64,000 nt of DNA from Paragonimus westermani (GCA_008508345.1 QNGE01001701.1:18336-82335); one strand, 5' to 3'; counted from the stretch's first letter, positions 1 through 12,679 are shown. Translations and numbers: made by a program. Notes: generated by a model from the letters alone, not told the origin.

Positions 1-365
1 AATAGCCCTAGAAATCGTACTTGAATTGAAACCTCCCACGCAAGTAATAAGGCGAAGACCTGGTACTGGCAGCAGTAAGCAATTGTTATTCGTGGATTGA
101 GACACCGAATTTATTGATGTACAACAGTATTAGAGAAATCACAGCCTGTCATTGGTTGATCTCATTAGCACATGTAACGTCATAAACTGTATGTTGATTG
201 GTGGAATACGGAACATATGAATTGACGAATAACGGAAGGCACAACACTAAGACCGTTCGTCCAATCCTGACGTTGTATCATTAACGCGATATTTGGATGG
301 GCCGTCTGTCAGATCTTCTGTTGTGTCGGGGTTTGGATAGTCGGTGAATTGAGATTTCTATCACA
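1..365 (-). mobile_element. BEL/Pao-type 3' LTR, cut by the window edge
   Basis: Positions about 15-365 match 30954-31327 over their whole length with scattered substitutions, and that second copy stands alone as a solo LTR. Read on the minus strand the repeat begins TGTGATAGAAAT at 365. It carries an AATAAA polyadenylation signal near position 110 and runs off the window edge about 14 bp before its expected end. It lies downstream of BEL-like gag and protease sequence on the same strand, so I read it as the 3' LTR of that element. No matching 5' LTR was found between 3700 and 6000. Confidence 0.65.
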
Positions 366-670
366 TCTAGTCTGGTAGGTGCTAAGACAGGTTGGCGCCA
401 ACCATTTACCTGGATACATGCAAGAAACTCTGCTTGATTTGCGGGGGCTGTAAAGGAGGTCCAAGAAATATAGGGCATACTGAAATTTCCACCAACTATC
501 TTGTACTGCGTGAGCAATGTTGATACATAATTCAGTCCATTAATAAGGTTGGTCATGTCGTCATCAGAGGCGTTAGGTGATCTGTAGACACATCCTGAGG
601 GTAGTTCACTGGGATTCAGTTGACACTGATAGCCACAATGAGTCATCAATTCTATGAAGACACGGCTCAT
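366..670 (-). pseudogene. CR1-type non-LTR endonuclease fragment inside the BEL relic
   Basis: The minus-strand translation contains GCVYRSPNASDDD, then QYKIVGGNFSMPYISW, then ANQAEFLACIQVNGWRQ. This order (YRSP, a [VG]G[DN]FNxPxIxW core, then a conserved helix with Q and W) is that of the central part of the apurinic endonuclease domain of CR1/jockey-type non-LTR retrotransposons. The usual GDFN reads GGNF, which removes the catalytic Asp. Only about 100 residues remain, with no N-terminal catalytic Glu and no RT. It is wedged between BEL protease and the LTR in the same orientation, where BEL RT, RNase H and integrase should be. Family assignment is firm; how it got there is inference. Confidence 0.7.
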
Positions 671-1197
671 CGAGTATAATTGCAGAATACTGCTCTCTCA
701 AGTAAATTAAACATCCACCGGTACGTCCTGCATCTCGATTTTTTCGAAATATATGATAACCTATAACATTTATCTATTGCTAAATTTGCTTCAGGCACGT
801 CGCAACCTATTAATAGCCCCACTTTACGTTTCCTCAACAGGGTGATGGGCAGACCAGTCAAATGTGGCCACCGCTGAACGTCATCCTGGGATATAGTTTC
901 CGCCCGTTTAACCGGAAGACCCTTGACAGTAAGGACCTTGTCGAACTTGATCTTATTTCCATCGTCTAAATATTCAACTTCCAAACTCAGCTCTTGGCAA
1001 TTGATAGAAGCGGTCCTATCCAATGTACGAATGTTAACCGTTTGTTCACATGCTGGCAGCCCTAATCGCCCAGCTAAAGACTCATCCATGAGTGTAGTAT
1101 CGGACCCGCTATCCAGAAAAGCATGAGTTTCAATTATTTCGACTGCCCTAATTAATCTGACAGGCACGAAACTAAGACTAACCCCTCTTTCATGCAA
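667..1197 (-). pseudogene. BEL/Pao retropepsin-like protease domain
   Basis: A 176-residue minus-strand frame. It shows AFLDSGSDTTLMDESLA (catalytic DSG motif of an aspartic protease, followed by the L-A-x-x-L-G-L helix) and, about 85 residues later, VGLLIGCDVPEA, the second conserved strand typical of BEL/Pao proteases. In the intact family this domain sits between Gag and RT in one polyprotein and processes it. Gag lies directly upstream at 1403-2272, in the order expected. After the IGCD motif the frame degenerates and no RT follows. The frame is open across the domain, so it decayed less than the rest of the element, but it cannot make a functional polyprotein. Confidence 0.75.
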
Positions 1198-1402
1198 AGA
1201 GGTGGTTCCATAGTTTGAGCTCAGTTTCAGAAGGCGCCGTGTCTGCGTGCATCAAGTTATGATGTCGCCCTCCACATAGAGGCCGTAAACACTGTACACG
1301 GACTCTGCAATACTTGACTTTGTGGTTTGGCGGTAGACACAAAAAGCATCGTTTACACTTTCTTAGAACTTCGCGTCTCCCTCCTAATTACATACTTCCA
1401 AC

Positions 1403-2272
1403 TCACCGGCACGTCGGCAACTCATGTTCTTCACCACATACTGGGCATTTGTGTGGATTATTCACCATTCTGAAGACGGTTGACACACGCAGCATCTGTT
1501 GAGAGTCCTCGTGGAAGCGCGCGTTCTCAGTTTCGCTGATACGGCCCTGGACTAAACGGGCGATGAGCTGACCATATTGGTTACTAGAAATCGAGATTCG
1601 CTTTTCTATAATCTCAAGTAAGTCGTTGAAAGAAGGTTCCCGACCAGTGTTTATAACAGAATCAGCCACTTCCGCACACTTCTCTTGCAATGAGCGAGGA
1701 AGTCTATCCACGATACGCAGAAGGTTGGTTGGACAACTTAACTCGGACGGATAGTCCATTTGGGACAGCGTCAACTGACAATCCTTCATCTGAGTGGCTA
1801 AACGTTTAAGACCCCAAGTGTCTCCCATGACGAGCATCGGACTGTAATACACGTCCTTTGTGACAGCGTGAATAATCTCATGCGACCTTTTAAATCGCAT
1901 TCTCAATATTCCGGTCACCTCGGTAAATCCTACTTCGCTGGGCAGCGATACGCAATGTTCGATAGCTGCCTTAGCTCGACCCTTACAATAATAAATAAGG
2001 TAACACAATGTCTGTCCTTCGTCACTTAATCTGTTAGCCGCGTTGAGTTTAAAATTTCGCATGAAGCTATGAAATTTCAATGGAGATCCTCCAAAGGGTT
2101 CTAGCACGATTCTCGGAAGGCCCACACTGATAGCTAAGTTGCGCATATACTGCTCCATGGAGCACCCCTGGAACTCGTGAGCAGGACTATATGATGAGCC
2201 AGATGGGAGGACGTTTGCACTCACCCTCTCCGTCAGCTTCTCAGTCTTACCAAAATCAGACCTTTCCTTCAA
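1403..2272 (-). pseudogene. BEL/Pao Gag, capsid-like region with zinc knuckle
   Basis: A 289-residue open frame. The central part (LEPFGGSPLKFHSFMRNF, then DEGQTLCYLIYYCKGRAKAA) follows the DUF1759-type Gag pattern of BEL/Pao elements: an F-x-G-x-P-x-x-F-x-x-F segment, then L-x-Y-L-x-x-x-x-x-G-x-A. A degenerate Q-W-x-x-E/L-P-type tail follows. The C-terminus carries CPVCGEEHELPTC (C-x2-C-x4-H-x4-C), a retroviral-type zinc knuckle for RNA binding. The protease at 667-1197 lies about 200 bp downstream in a different frame, so gag and pol are no longer joined. The segment between 1198 and 1402 continues the knuckle region in broken frames. Confidence 0.75.
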
Positions 2273-2290
2273 CCTCTTGCGGAATTCTAG

Positions 2291-3740
2291 TTATGCCCTT
2301 ATAAACCCCAGCTCTCCTTCCTTAAGACGCAATTCTTCTTCAATAAGGCTGTCATCCATCACCAAATTTCGCTCAGGTGAACAACGAGTTATAGCTGGGA
2401 CAAGGTTATGGAGTTTAGATACACACCCCGTCTTCTTCAGTGGGGCTGCCACCGTCCCTACAGCTATCCCTGGGCATGGTCCCTGCTTAGCTCTAGAGGC
2501 CCCAAGCATGCGACAGTCATACGATACATCAGACGGCTCAACAATCCCAGACACGTCCCTGCGAAAATGATGGGAATCCTTAGAAGAAAAGGGCGCATAC
2601 AAGGAATGAACCGGAGCAGGAACATCGGAAACACTTAAATGAGTTTTGATATCATCATCAATATGGGTCACCTGGGAATCACAGCTCAAGTGTTGGATAT
2701 CAGGAACAAAGCAATTCTTCGCACAGACAGCCGCAGCAGGCTAGCTAAGTGACACAGTTGTCCTCGGGGAAGCATTGACCGATTGGTAGGCAGCAGAATA
2801 TCCTTGCACACCATGCGTGTCAATTTCGATTAGCTCGGCCATTGTAGAAGGACTGACAGCTTTCACCCAGCTGGCAGATAGATTTGGTCTCCACCAACGC
2901 GTATTTATCGAGCGCTGTTAATCCCGGAGGACCAAACGGTTGTCCGAGTAACGCTTAGTCTTCTCGAAACGTCTAGTAATATGCTAGATCCACGATAGTC
3001 GCGTCTGTAAGTAACGAGCGTCTATAAATTCCGAGCCCGTCGAGCAGCCAATTCGGATCCAAAAAAGAAGACGGTCGTATTGGCTTATTGAATCCAGCAT
3101 ATCGATAGACGTTGCGAGAAGACTAAGCGCTGCTCGAAAAACTACGGGTCGTTCGGGATTGACAGTTACCAAGAGATCAAGAGACTTTTTGGATGTCTTG
3201 ACTCGCAGCCTACTCGTGAGTGCCAGGTTTGTGATGTCCGGGGAGAATGAATTCGTTAGAACTGACTTAGCTAGTACGGTTGGGGAAGAGGTTGTGTGTA
3301 AACAGCCCCATAAAGCAATTTCCATTTCCTTGAGAGCCTTCTCTTCCATTTTTATTGCTGCTTCCTCTGTGTGCAGTTTACAGGGCAACTGCTTTCTTGG
3401 TGATTGCAACACCAAGGAGGGCAAACACCATATATTCATTCAGAGACTGTAGTTCCAGCTTCATTTCGGACAGAGTCCATTGATTCTCCTCCACCTTACT
3501 CCCCATGGAAGAAATAGAAGGAGATGCAGAGCTAAGAGGAGCCCCGTATTTAGAGGCACAGGTTTTTGCGTCACTGCACTTGTCGTGGTGCGTGGGAGAC
3601 CAGTGAACTGCGGAACTGCGGCTTGGCGTTCCTGAAACCTGCAACTCATGCAGATATAAATGAGCGATGAAGGGTCTGGCTGTCTGTACTAGTGTTCTTT
3701 GAGGCCAGGGCACTCGAAGTGATACTACTTCTGACACCGG
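2291..3740 (-). pseudogene. BEL/Pao Gag N-terminal region, fragmented
   Basis: Upstream of the Gag core on the same strand, several short frames (2291-2689, 2984-3439, 3378-3737) succeed each other with frameshifts. They are rich in Ser, Glu and Lys. They include EEAAIKMEEKALKEMEIAL (3300-3360), a charged helical stretch like the coiled-coil N-terminus of BEL Gag proteins, and SSMGSKVEENQWTLSEMKL (3460-3520). No single start codon can be defended. The region is interrupted at 2915-3150 by a hairpin-forming repeat. Assignment rests on position and composition, so it is tentative. Confidence 0.4.
2915..3150. repeat. Dispersed repeat with about 55-bp inverted arms
   Basis: Left arm about 2935-2990 and right arm about 3090-3150 are imperfect inverted repeats, sharing CTTAGTCTTCTCG / CGAGAAGACTAAGCG and GATAGACGTTGCG-type segments. 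They flank a spacer of about 100 bp containing CCAATTCGGATCC. Spacer plus one arm recurs as the reverse complement at 28810-28985 (and in the second copy at 35202-35377), and a diverged form of the spacer occurs at 5231-5345. It may be a small non-autonomous element or part of the BEL gag family; no target duplication was identified. Confidence 0.5.
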
Positions 3741-5230
3741 CGGTACTGCATGCCGTTTTGTACAGACATTCTACACTCATACCGGCCACAGACGCTTGCT
3801 GCCACAGGCGGTGTTTGGTGAGTCCCAGCACTGCTAACGTGGGTCGTTGTCGACAGGGACGAGTTATACGCAGGACAAAACAGTTAGTCTCCAGTGATTT
3901 AGGAAAAACGAAACTGGCACGACAATGCGGGAAAAAATCGCACATTGTGTAGCCCAACTAATTCAATAAGTAACGAAATGTTACGTTGTTCGATAACGAA
4001 TGACAGTAATCTCATGGAAGTTTTGATGCACAGGGCACCAGCAGGACAGATATATGAGCAGACAATAAAAGCAGGAAAATCTTAACCAAATTCCGAGCTA
4101 CCTGTGCAGTGATTCGGTTCGTTGAATAATTCACTCACACCCCCATCTAACATATGTTCTAGTGCGTGCTCGCAAAACCGTTGTAAAATCAACACCCTTT
4201 TAATCGCGAGTTTATTCATGTGCACGCATCATCCGGATTGTTGAAAAAATGAAACTGGCGGTTATAAATGAATCCAGCAGAATGACGTATTGTGAGCTAT
4301 GCTTAGAACGCTCATATTTTACGGAGCCTTCCAAATCGTCGACTAACTATTCAGGGTGCCTGAGTAAATCCGGGAATGCCACATCGACTAGCGGACAAAC
4401 TGGAATATTTCATTAACCACAGCAAAACTAATAAGGTCGCGTGAAGACTTTCTCAAAAATTGCCGTGCACACATTATTCGTCGGAGTAAGTGTGATCACT
4501 CCACATTTTCTCATTTAACTTGTAAGATTGAGTTCTTTTTTTATTGCCACAAACACCTGTTGTGTGAGAAAACTCTCTGCGACGCATAAACGCAAAAAGT
4601 ATTGCCTCGGTAAAACGATTCGCGAGATTGTCAATTTTTCAACGGCTTCCAGCAATCGACCAAGTCCTGCGCTGGATTCTGCCCAAGCGTTAGACGAATT
4701 TCAGAATTTCCCATCTTTTCTCGCCAAAGCCGACGTATTTTAACATTTTTCTGACGTCAGTTATACCACGTAATGACGAAGCACCTTGGGAATGCAGTCG
4801 AGCGTTCTCCCCAACGTGACCTTGAACTATTTGAAAAATCGACTCGCACACAACCCTGTAATAGGTGAGCTGGTGTAACACCTCCTTTTTGGACCAAGTC
4901 TGTGGAGCCTGTGAACGATCTGCTTCCCTGCTGCTTGCGACAAAGTTTCGTAAACTATAGTCATTTTGTTTTTGACCACGCTCTTTTCAGTATCACAGTT
5001 CACGCTCGCGGTGCTGATTAATTATTCGGTTTTTTATCTCCCGTAATTGTTTGCAATGGTCGCGCATAACCTGGCGTGCTTCTGACATGTGAATTGAGAA
5101 ATATACATCATTATTGGTATTACTCACGTGAACCTCTAATCTCTAATATTTGATGAATCCAACACAGTTGTTTGTTATCACTTCCTATTTGATCTACAAT
5201 GATTTTCTTCCACCCTCATAATTTACAAAC
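3741..5230. other. No recognisable gene
   Basis: Unassigned AT-rich sequence between the BEL relic and the next repeat copy. Only short chance-length frames are present. I found no LTR copy here, which would have been expected as the 5' end of the BEL element. Confidence 0.5.
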
Positions 5231-5345
5231 GAGAAAATGGCCTTCACGACCGTCTTCCTTTTAGGATTTGAATGGGTTCCTTAGCGGGCTCAAACTATGA
5301 GATCAAACGCATAGACAGACGTTGAGGCGACCAAGATTAGCTCGA
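5231..5345 (+). repeat. Diverged copy of the 2915-3150 / 28810-28985 repeat
   Basis: The order of blocks GACCGTCTTCCTTTTAGGAT, GGGTTCCTTAGCGGGCTCA and CATAGACAGACGTTG parallels GACAGTCTTCATTTTGGATC, TTGGTTGCTTGACGGGCTCA and ACTTACAGACGCG at 28820-28900. Similarity is modest but collinear. Confidence 0.35.
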
Positions 5346-7654
5346 AGAGCCATTAAACGTCCGGACCTCACGTGGTGCACGGGCGTCTGTCAAGAAAGGC
5401 CGCGCTGTTGAAAGTTTGTAACATTTCACAACCTTAAGAACTCAGCGGTGTGCAGTTTTGTTATTCTTCCAAACATTCTCGAATAGAACGGTGTCTGATT
5501 GATGCGGTGAGGGTCACTGACTCTTGTTGTCAACTCATATTTTCCGATTTTCAGTTCTATACCAGCAATGGTCCTTTCCTGATTATTGGTATGGGTTCAT
5601 CGATCGTTGGGCTTGAATATGTGAAAATTTTGAATACGCACGTTCTATTGTTACCTAACGCATTTTACTAGAAGTTAGACAACCTCTCCATCTGTTCGAA
5701 ACTGTTCGGAGGTCATTCAGGCATGAATTAACGGACGTGCAACTCAGCTGCAGATAGCCGAAATGTACCGTGCGCCAAAATGAGAACATGTCACACTCTT
5801 CAGCGTCAAAATCTATCTGCTATCTACTTCAATAAAATTCTAGCGCACTAAGATCACGTCCATTGGAAGGTAATGAAGTAGAACTACAAAATGAATTAAG
5901 GATAAATATTACGTTTAAATCACCCCTAAAATCAAACGGTCTGGGACTTTTTATTGGATCAAAAACGCTGTCTGTTTACACGGGGATGACAAAATAGCCT
6001 AGAACACTGCCTTGCATAACACCACAGGTAACTGGCCTTGGTCCTGTTATATGACGTATCAATTAAGCAGCCTCGGATCAGTTGCTAGGTTGGAAAAAGA
6101 AGCAGTTCAGCGCTTGGTCAAAGACACCGAAATATTTAGGTTTGTTGAGGGGTGCTTTGCATAATACACAACCGAGCACTTTCTCATACCTAAATATGAT
6201 ATAACTTAAGCTTCTTTGATGAAGTACCATTGTATGCGCTAAGCTCAGGCATCCTGCCTGTACGACCACCTGTAATGGCTGGAAGTTCCAGTTGCCTACA
6301 AAGATGATCCCTAATAGATGCAGCCTGATTTATTTCAACCGACATACGTATAGCCTTTACTTTAGGGATTTTCCAACATATATATATATATTACTGGAGT
6401 AAGGGGGCGCTGAAAGACTAGCCGCTTACATACGAATGAAGTGCCGACCTGGTTATGGACGAAATTTTGCCAGTCCTCCAAGGACGAACTCCAGGACAAA
6501 TCACAGCTACGTTTGGGTCAAGGCGTCAGTATGAGTCACGGTGAACTCTATTAGAAATGAGGTGAGTGTGATTTCTACCGCAAACGAACAGAAAGCTGAG
6601 GTCCTTCTTCACTCATTTAAAAAAATGAGCACTAGTAAAATCGGATGCATCTTAGAGCTAATTGGTAACACAGACCTGCCAACACTGACCAAAACGCATG
6701 TTGCACAAAAAAGGAGGGAGGAATGCTGACTAACATAGATGTTCACATTAAGGCGGGACTACACAGTATCCAGTCAACGTTCGAGAAACCAATATGTACA
6801 ATTTTGGTAGGTCATCTAGTTAGCTGGTTCGGCGCGTGACCAGGAAGGGCTGGTTTACCGGATGGATTGAGGGTGATTGCGGAAAACTCACATATTAGAG
6901 AGCAACAGGGGAGATCCCGCAACTGGCAGGTATATTTGTCCCACGCCCGCCTTATTACGCCTAGTGGAACGCTGTCCTAGGAGCAAGAGAGCGGGCGATG
7001 TCACGAAGGATGGACTACTGCTAGCTTATTCACATGAATCTAGAAGGAAACGGTGTTGCCTGTTTCCGTTGGAACCACTGATGTGTTAGGCATGAAGGAA
7101 TGATGGAAGTCTGTCACTTAAACTGCGGAAGAGTTTCTGAAATGGTTGACAGCAATTCCTCCAACGAAGCTTGAATCGTTCAAGTCGTTGTTTTGGGTTC
7201 TGAATTGGTAATGGGTTTGGCTGAAAATCCGGAGGTTTTACATCAAGTCAGAAAGTGTCCAATCGCCTACAACGGTTGTTATTAGTGCAGGTCCTCACGT
7301 GTCTATCCCAGGGTCTTTACTGTTCCTCAGCCAGACAGATGACTTCCATATTTCACCCGTCTTGTATATGTTATATGTTCGCGTACTACGCGAAGCTACC
7401 TTGATGTCCAGGCGACTTTGTCATCCACGGAACCCGGTTAACTTCAATTTCGAATCCATGTGCTGACTTTTGGCTGGTAAGACCCGGACACTCCATTTAA
7501 TGTCGATTAAATGTGTTTGAGTAGTGATTTAAAGGTAAGGATGAAAGGTAAAGTTTACAACTTCCCGCAACTAAAGTCACATTTCAACTAGTACAGAGTA
7601 GGAAGAAGGCTGTTCCAACATTTGTCTACCTCTCACCTGAATGCGTCTACGCTG
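5346..7654. other. No recognisable gene; short TA repeat
   Basis: Nothing beyond chance-length ORFs. A (TA)7 run lies near 6378-6391. No splice-flanked exon candidate was convincing. Confidence 0.5.
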
Positions 7655-8820
7655 GGGGCGTCAACAAACTTTGCGGGCAACTAATTCCGAGTTGGCCACC
7701 TGGTTGGTGGAAAAGTCTAATCGAACGGCCTCCCTTGGTCTTTTCTTTATTTTACTCTGTAACCTTTTGAATCCGTTATAGTGCATCACAAACAAACATT
7801 CTAGAGGGCTCATGTTCGCGTGGGAGGTAACTTTGTATACTTCAGTTACGTCCAATCTAACCTTCCGTCGTTTGAGCGGGAATAACCTCAAGGAACTCAG
7901 CCGGTCATGAAAGTTTAAATGTTTCATACTCCACAGTATGTGTGTACTGAGACTGTATTTGTTCGAGGACGGCAGTGTCATTTTCGAGATGCGGTGATCA
8001 AGCTTAAGCATACTACTCCAAATGGGGGCAAACGATGGCCGAGTGCAGTAGAACGAACACGGCTGGAAATGGGTTGGTGATCGCGCGTTCCAATCAATAC
8101 AACGACCGCCGTGCCTCCGTCGCAGCTGTTGCACACCTGGCAGATGAAATAAACATGCGAACGTTTCGTCCGCTGTTTGGTCGTTATTTGGGTTATTTTT
8201 CGCGTACACCCCTTGGATATCTGGATCGACTGGGCAGCCTCAGCAAGGATATGTATTTTTGAGACGCTCAGCGACAAACCCCACTCTGATGTCGACTTGC
8301 AGACATTCAGAATTCTTTGCTGGAGGGCATCCGAGTCCTGCCCAATTTGAACCGGCTTCTTGTCATCTGCTTACAGATAGAATGGGTTAATCAGGCTATC
8401 GGTTAAGTCTATTAAGCGTACTAGGCAGAGTAGAGGGCGAGGGTTGAACCATTTTTCCGACATCACTGCTCTTACTCTCACCCTAACCGACCTCCCAGCT
8501 ACAAGCGTCTGGATCCATATACAAGTTGTGTGAAATATTCTAGCTTCATGCAGCTTCCAACCCAGTGGTTTGGGGCTGACAGGACTGAAGGCTTTCTGGA
8601 AGTCTAGATAGCACGCCCTGACAACTTACACAATTAGCCTCTCTGCGACAGTATCTGAATACGTCAGCAGGTTGGTAGGACAAGGTTCACAATTTGGAAA
8701 GCCGTACTGCGGAGCCTGGAAAATCTCTGCCCACAACGGTATCCGCAGATTCTCTCCTGTGGCGTGCGTCAAAAATTTTGCTGAAGACCCTAGTCGGGCT
8801 TATCGAGTATAATTCATCGG
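7655..8820 (-). pseudogene. CR1-type reverse transcriptase fragment
   Basis: Read on the minus strand the RT motifs come in order across several frames. These are QYGFPNCEPCPTNLL (finger motif, about 8690-8730), RACYLDFQKAFSPVSP (palm motif A, usually YLDFSKAFD, about 8570-8620), TLVAGRSVRVRV (8490-8530), a stop followed by ADDKKPVQ (palm motif C, FADD with F replaced by a stop, about 8365-8390), and WGLSLSVSKIHIL (8250-8300). The C-terminal tail follows at 7661-8060 (LNFHDRLSSLRLFPLKRRKV), the Y-x-x-R-L-x-x-L-x-L-x-x-L-x-x-R-R segment typical of CR1. Endonuclease is absent. Stops and frameshifts show it is dead. Confidence 0.8.
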
Positions 8821-9572
8821 TGAATGCTATTAAGCGAACCACAACTGAACGCAACTAAAGGCAGGCAGTTGCCGTCTGCAGATGTGGACAGTTCTTGGCG
8901 TGTAGAGGAGTCAGGAGTTTCTGTGGAGTTCCACAGAACATTGGAAATGTGGTGAGTAGGAACACAGGTGGTTAATAGCCTATAAGCATCTACCCACAGT
9001 ACAGCTGTGTTCTGAATGGCCAACAAGTACTGCACCTACCCTAGATAAATTTGGCTCACCAGGAGTCTGAGCTTTCAGTACCCTTGTTTAAGACGCACCC
9101 GCGTCTGCATCTTAGACACTGTATCTAAGCCAGGAGCCCATATACTGCCATAGACGCACAATCGACGTGAAAACCTGTTAACGAGCTTGACCGATTCCGC
9201 CAGGTGGTCGGTTACCTGCAGCCGCAGGCGCATTACCTAGCGCTATAATGGAGACACTGAGACTCGCTTTTTGCTCACGCAGTCATGAACAGCTGTAGTA
9301 AGTTATCAGCTGCAAAAATAAATGTGAGAAGCTTGATAGAAATTGGTTGCCGATGTTCACCAAGCTAGCTTTAGAACTTTGTGAGGTAGAATGTGTTCTA
9401 TCATGTATTCTCACTACTATTCTTCTACCCCCATCTTTACATTCCTCTGCTCGATACAGCATACTGAAAGTTTTACGCCCTATAGATCCTGTTTGTCAAG
9501 CCGACAGAAGGCCAGACAATTGAATTCTGTGGAACACAAGATAAAAACAGTAACGACAGTGACCATACATAC
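8821..9572. other. No recognisable gene
   Basis: May include further decayed CR1 sequence upstream of the RT fragment on the minus strand, but I could not identify endonuclease motifs. Confidence 0.4.
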
Positions 9573-9754
9573 CAAGCTGTGCAACTTGCAAAATTGGCCA
9601 ACGCGCCCTCTGCTCGTATTCGCACGGCCTCTTTGGACATTTTCTCTCGCAAGATGTCGCGAATCTCTCTCCTACTCAATTGTCGCAGCACACTAGGATC
9701 CACGGGGCTTAAAGACGCAGGAAGCTGGATACCTCCTGGCAGCAACCGCGTGTC
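9573..9754 (-). CDS. Possible internal host exon, unknown product
   Basis: A 182-bp minus-strand interval bounded by AG at 9755-9756 and a good donor, G|GTATGT, at 9572. It encodes about 60 residues in one frame, including SLSPVDPSVLRQLSRREI and REKMSKEAVRIRAEGALANF, a charged helix-rich composition that looks like real protein. I do not recognise the family. The acceptor lacks a good pyrimidine tract, and ORFs of this length occur by chance in the window, so this is only a candidate. No second exon was identified. Confidence 0.22.
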
Positions 9755-12679
9755 CTATGATCCGACTTGCCCCAGAAGCTTACTTGTAGGAGAACTTTTC
9801 GAGTCATAACTGTAGAATAACCGGCTAAGATGTCGCCGTGGCATTCTTTCACACAGAGTTCTTGAGACAGGACTATCCTCGTCTGTAACGCACCTCGCCC
9901 GTATTACGACGTTCACTGATCACCTCGACAATCACTCCACCTTAGTCCGTACTAGGTTGTTCGTTGCTTCTACAGTTTGTAGGCAAATTACCAGCTGTTA
10001 GCCAATCTCCTCCGTTCATAAAGAAAAAACTACTGGAGCGCGACGCCCACTATGCACGCCAGTAGACTCTTCCCTCCTACTGCGGGAGCTCGTCGCAGTA
10101 CACCGGTGGTCGGTAAACAATGATTGTGGGTTCAACGATAGTGGGCGAAGATTCGTGCGCTTACGACAGCAGAATGAGAAATCTACAGGATTTGTGAGCA
10201 ACCACCTACTGTTGTTCCATAAGCAAAAGAACTGGGGGCTCTGGTTTTAGCAATTCACCGCTCTAGTGCTAGTATGCTGGTGCTGGCGAAAAAACATGAC
10301 GAGGGTTTGCCAGTGTTTGGTTGACTACAAAGAAAATTTTCAGTAGAACATCTTGCGCTGATCTTCGGTAGTCAGGCGAGACCTCCGTTGGAGTTAAACA
10401 GAGGCGTTCGCTCTTTACCTGAATAAACAATAACTCGTGAATTCATGCAATGACGTGCAATGAGATGGACCCTAGGTTTACTGGTACTATCACACCGACC
10501 GGCCGGAGTTTCTGGGCTCACTCATACTGGCTTAAAGAGGACCTAAGGGGGAAATGGCCAGCACCTTTTAAAATCATGACTGTGAATTATTACCCCGGTC
10601 GAAACTTCCTCAAACTGAAACAGGCCACCCACTGAAGCATGCAAAAATTCAGGCTAAACATAACACGCCGTGCAGATAATGCAGTTTCGTCAGCCGAGTT
10701 TACCAGACTTGCAACGCTCTTTTATTGGAATCCATAGGAGCCGCTACTCTTGTGACGTTCAGGGAGTGCCTTGATGACTACATCTTGCCGAGACGACAGT
10801 CACGGACAGTTCACCCCTTTCAGAATACCAGGCTTCCTATGCATATATATGCGCGTGTGTCGTTGGCAGAAGGTGTGTGCGCTGTTGACCTGGGGTGGTT
10901 ATCGAATTGCATCGGCACGTGTCGCACATGTGGAAAAGACGAGTATTCCAGATTGAACAAGCTTCTGACATCCAACCTCCACTTGAAAACCCTATGGTGT
11001 TAATGTGCATTTACTTAACGGTCCTGAGCATGAGCGGTAACTGTCAGACGTGAAATGAAGCGCAATACTAGCTGAGAAGCTCAACGTATGTTATACGAGA
11101 GTAATAAAAGTTTATGGGCAATACTGAGCACCCGGAAACAGAGAGAGGTATGGCATCCAGTGATTGGGCGGGTGAGCAGGTCGGAAGATTGCATGATGCC
11201 ATAGGCGTGCAAAGGCCGACAAGTATGAAAGACAACAAGCACGATCACATGCTGTTGGCAGATGGTACACGGAAGTCCTTATAACCCTATATATATATAT
11301 GTTGCACTGTTGCTTTAGAAAGAATTTCACATATCGCGGAGCAAGAGTATTGGGATCGTCTCCGGGTTACTACAACTGTTTTCCGAACGTTGACGACTGT
11401 TTTGGTACTTTGGCTAAGGAGCGCCAAACAAGTTTGCAAACTTCGTTTTAGGTAAGGCCACAGACTAAGGTAAAACCTGAATTGCGTTTAACCAAGTGTG
11501 CAACACCGTTAGTTCTGTTTGATAGAAATGTCTTGCGGTATGAATCATCCCAGTTTTTTTGAGTGAGGTTTCTAGAATCACACTGCGGAGAGATTGGCCG
11601 ACTCACGAAATCCTGTCACGTGTCAAGTCCGTTTAGTGCTTCAACCGCCGCGGAAGAAAGTGTTTGTTTATACCAAACGGCGACTGACCTTCTGCCTCCC
11701 GGATTTATATATTACCGAAGCTAGCCGGAAGTAAGTTTGTATCAGACGAAACCAGCACTGGTATCCAGATCTTGAATTTTTCTACATAAATCAGACACAC
11801 TACAGAGAGTAGCGACATCACCATCACGTAACAAAAATAGCAATGGCCAGACGATCGATCTTCAAGGTGCTCCCTAACCGCAGGGTGTACGGAAGATAAC
11901 TCTCCGTAACTCTCCATACTGAATACCCCTTATGACAGGTAATTTAACGGTTGGGCGGCAGCCGTTTGTAAGATGCTTCAGGATTCCATCTCCATTTGCA
12001 CTGTATCACAGTCCACAGCGCCAACCGTGTTCGTAAAACATCAGTGGATTGTATCAATACCACAACCTGAGTCCCTCATTTGCGCTCACCAGTTATTAGA
12101 CCACAAGTATGGTGTTCCAAATTCGGATCAAGTTGGAAACTGCCACTTGGACGCGAAATGACAATTGTTCAAATTTACGTCAAATCGTAAATTCATAATC
12201 CGGCCGAAATGTTTCGAGTTTAGTGCGTGTGATAACCCCGTTGTTATAAAAACGCTGAAAACTGAAAATCGCCCACAGTTCCACTCCTGTTGGAATGGGA
12301 CTTTCGCAATTTTTTTTGGTAGAAGCATCATGTTAGCCCGTGACATCGTTTTAACATTGTGTGAATGGTTTCACTGGGTTTTCAGGATACAGTACACATG
12401 CTGGTCTTGCCCGAACACCCTATCTGTGCATTTTTGCAGAAATACATGAAACTGTAGATCTCAACCATAGTGCGTCTGAATTGTGTGACACAACAGATGT
12501 CGGCTTGTCTAATCGACAAGCTAAACTACCACTTTTGAATGTTAATTATCAATCTGAACTATATACTCGATTTGTTCTCCTTCCAGTATTTCGGTTGGAT
12601 ATTGAACGATAAAATGTTATCACCGAAATGGTTACAAAGAACCTTAGTAAATGGTTTTTTCTACATCTAGTGCACATGA
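9755..12679. other. No recognisable gene; short TA repeat
   Basis: Nearly 3 kb with only chance-length frames. A (TA)7-8 run lies near 11286-11302. No retroelement motif was recognised on either strand. Confidence 0.45.
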
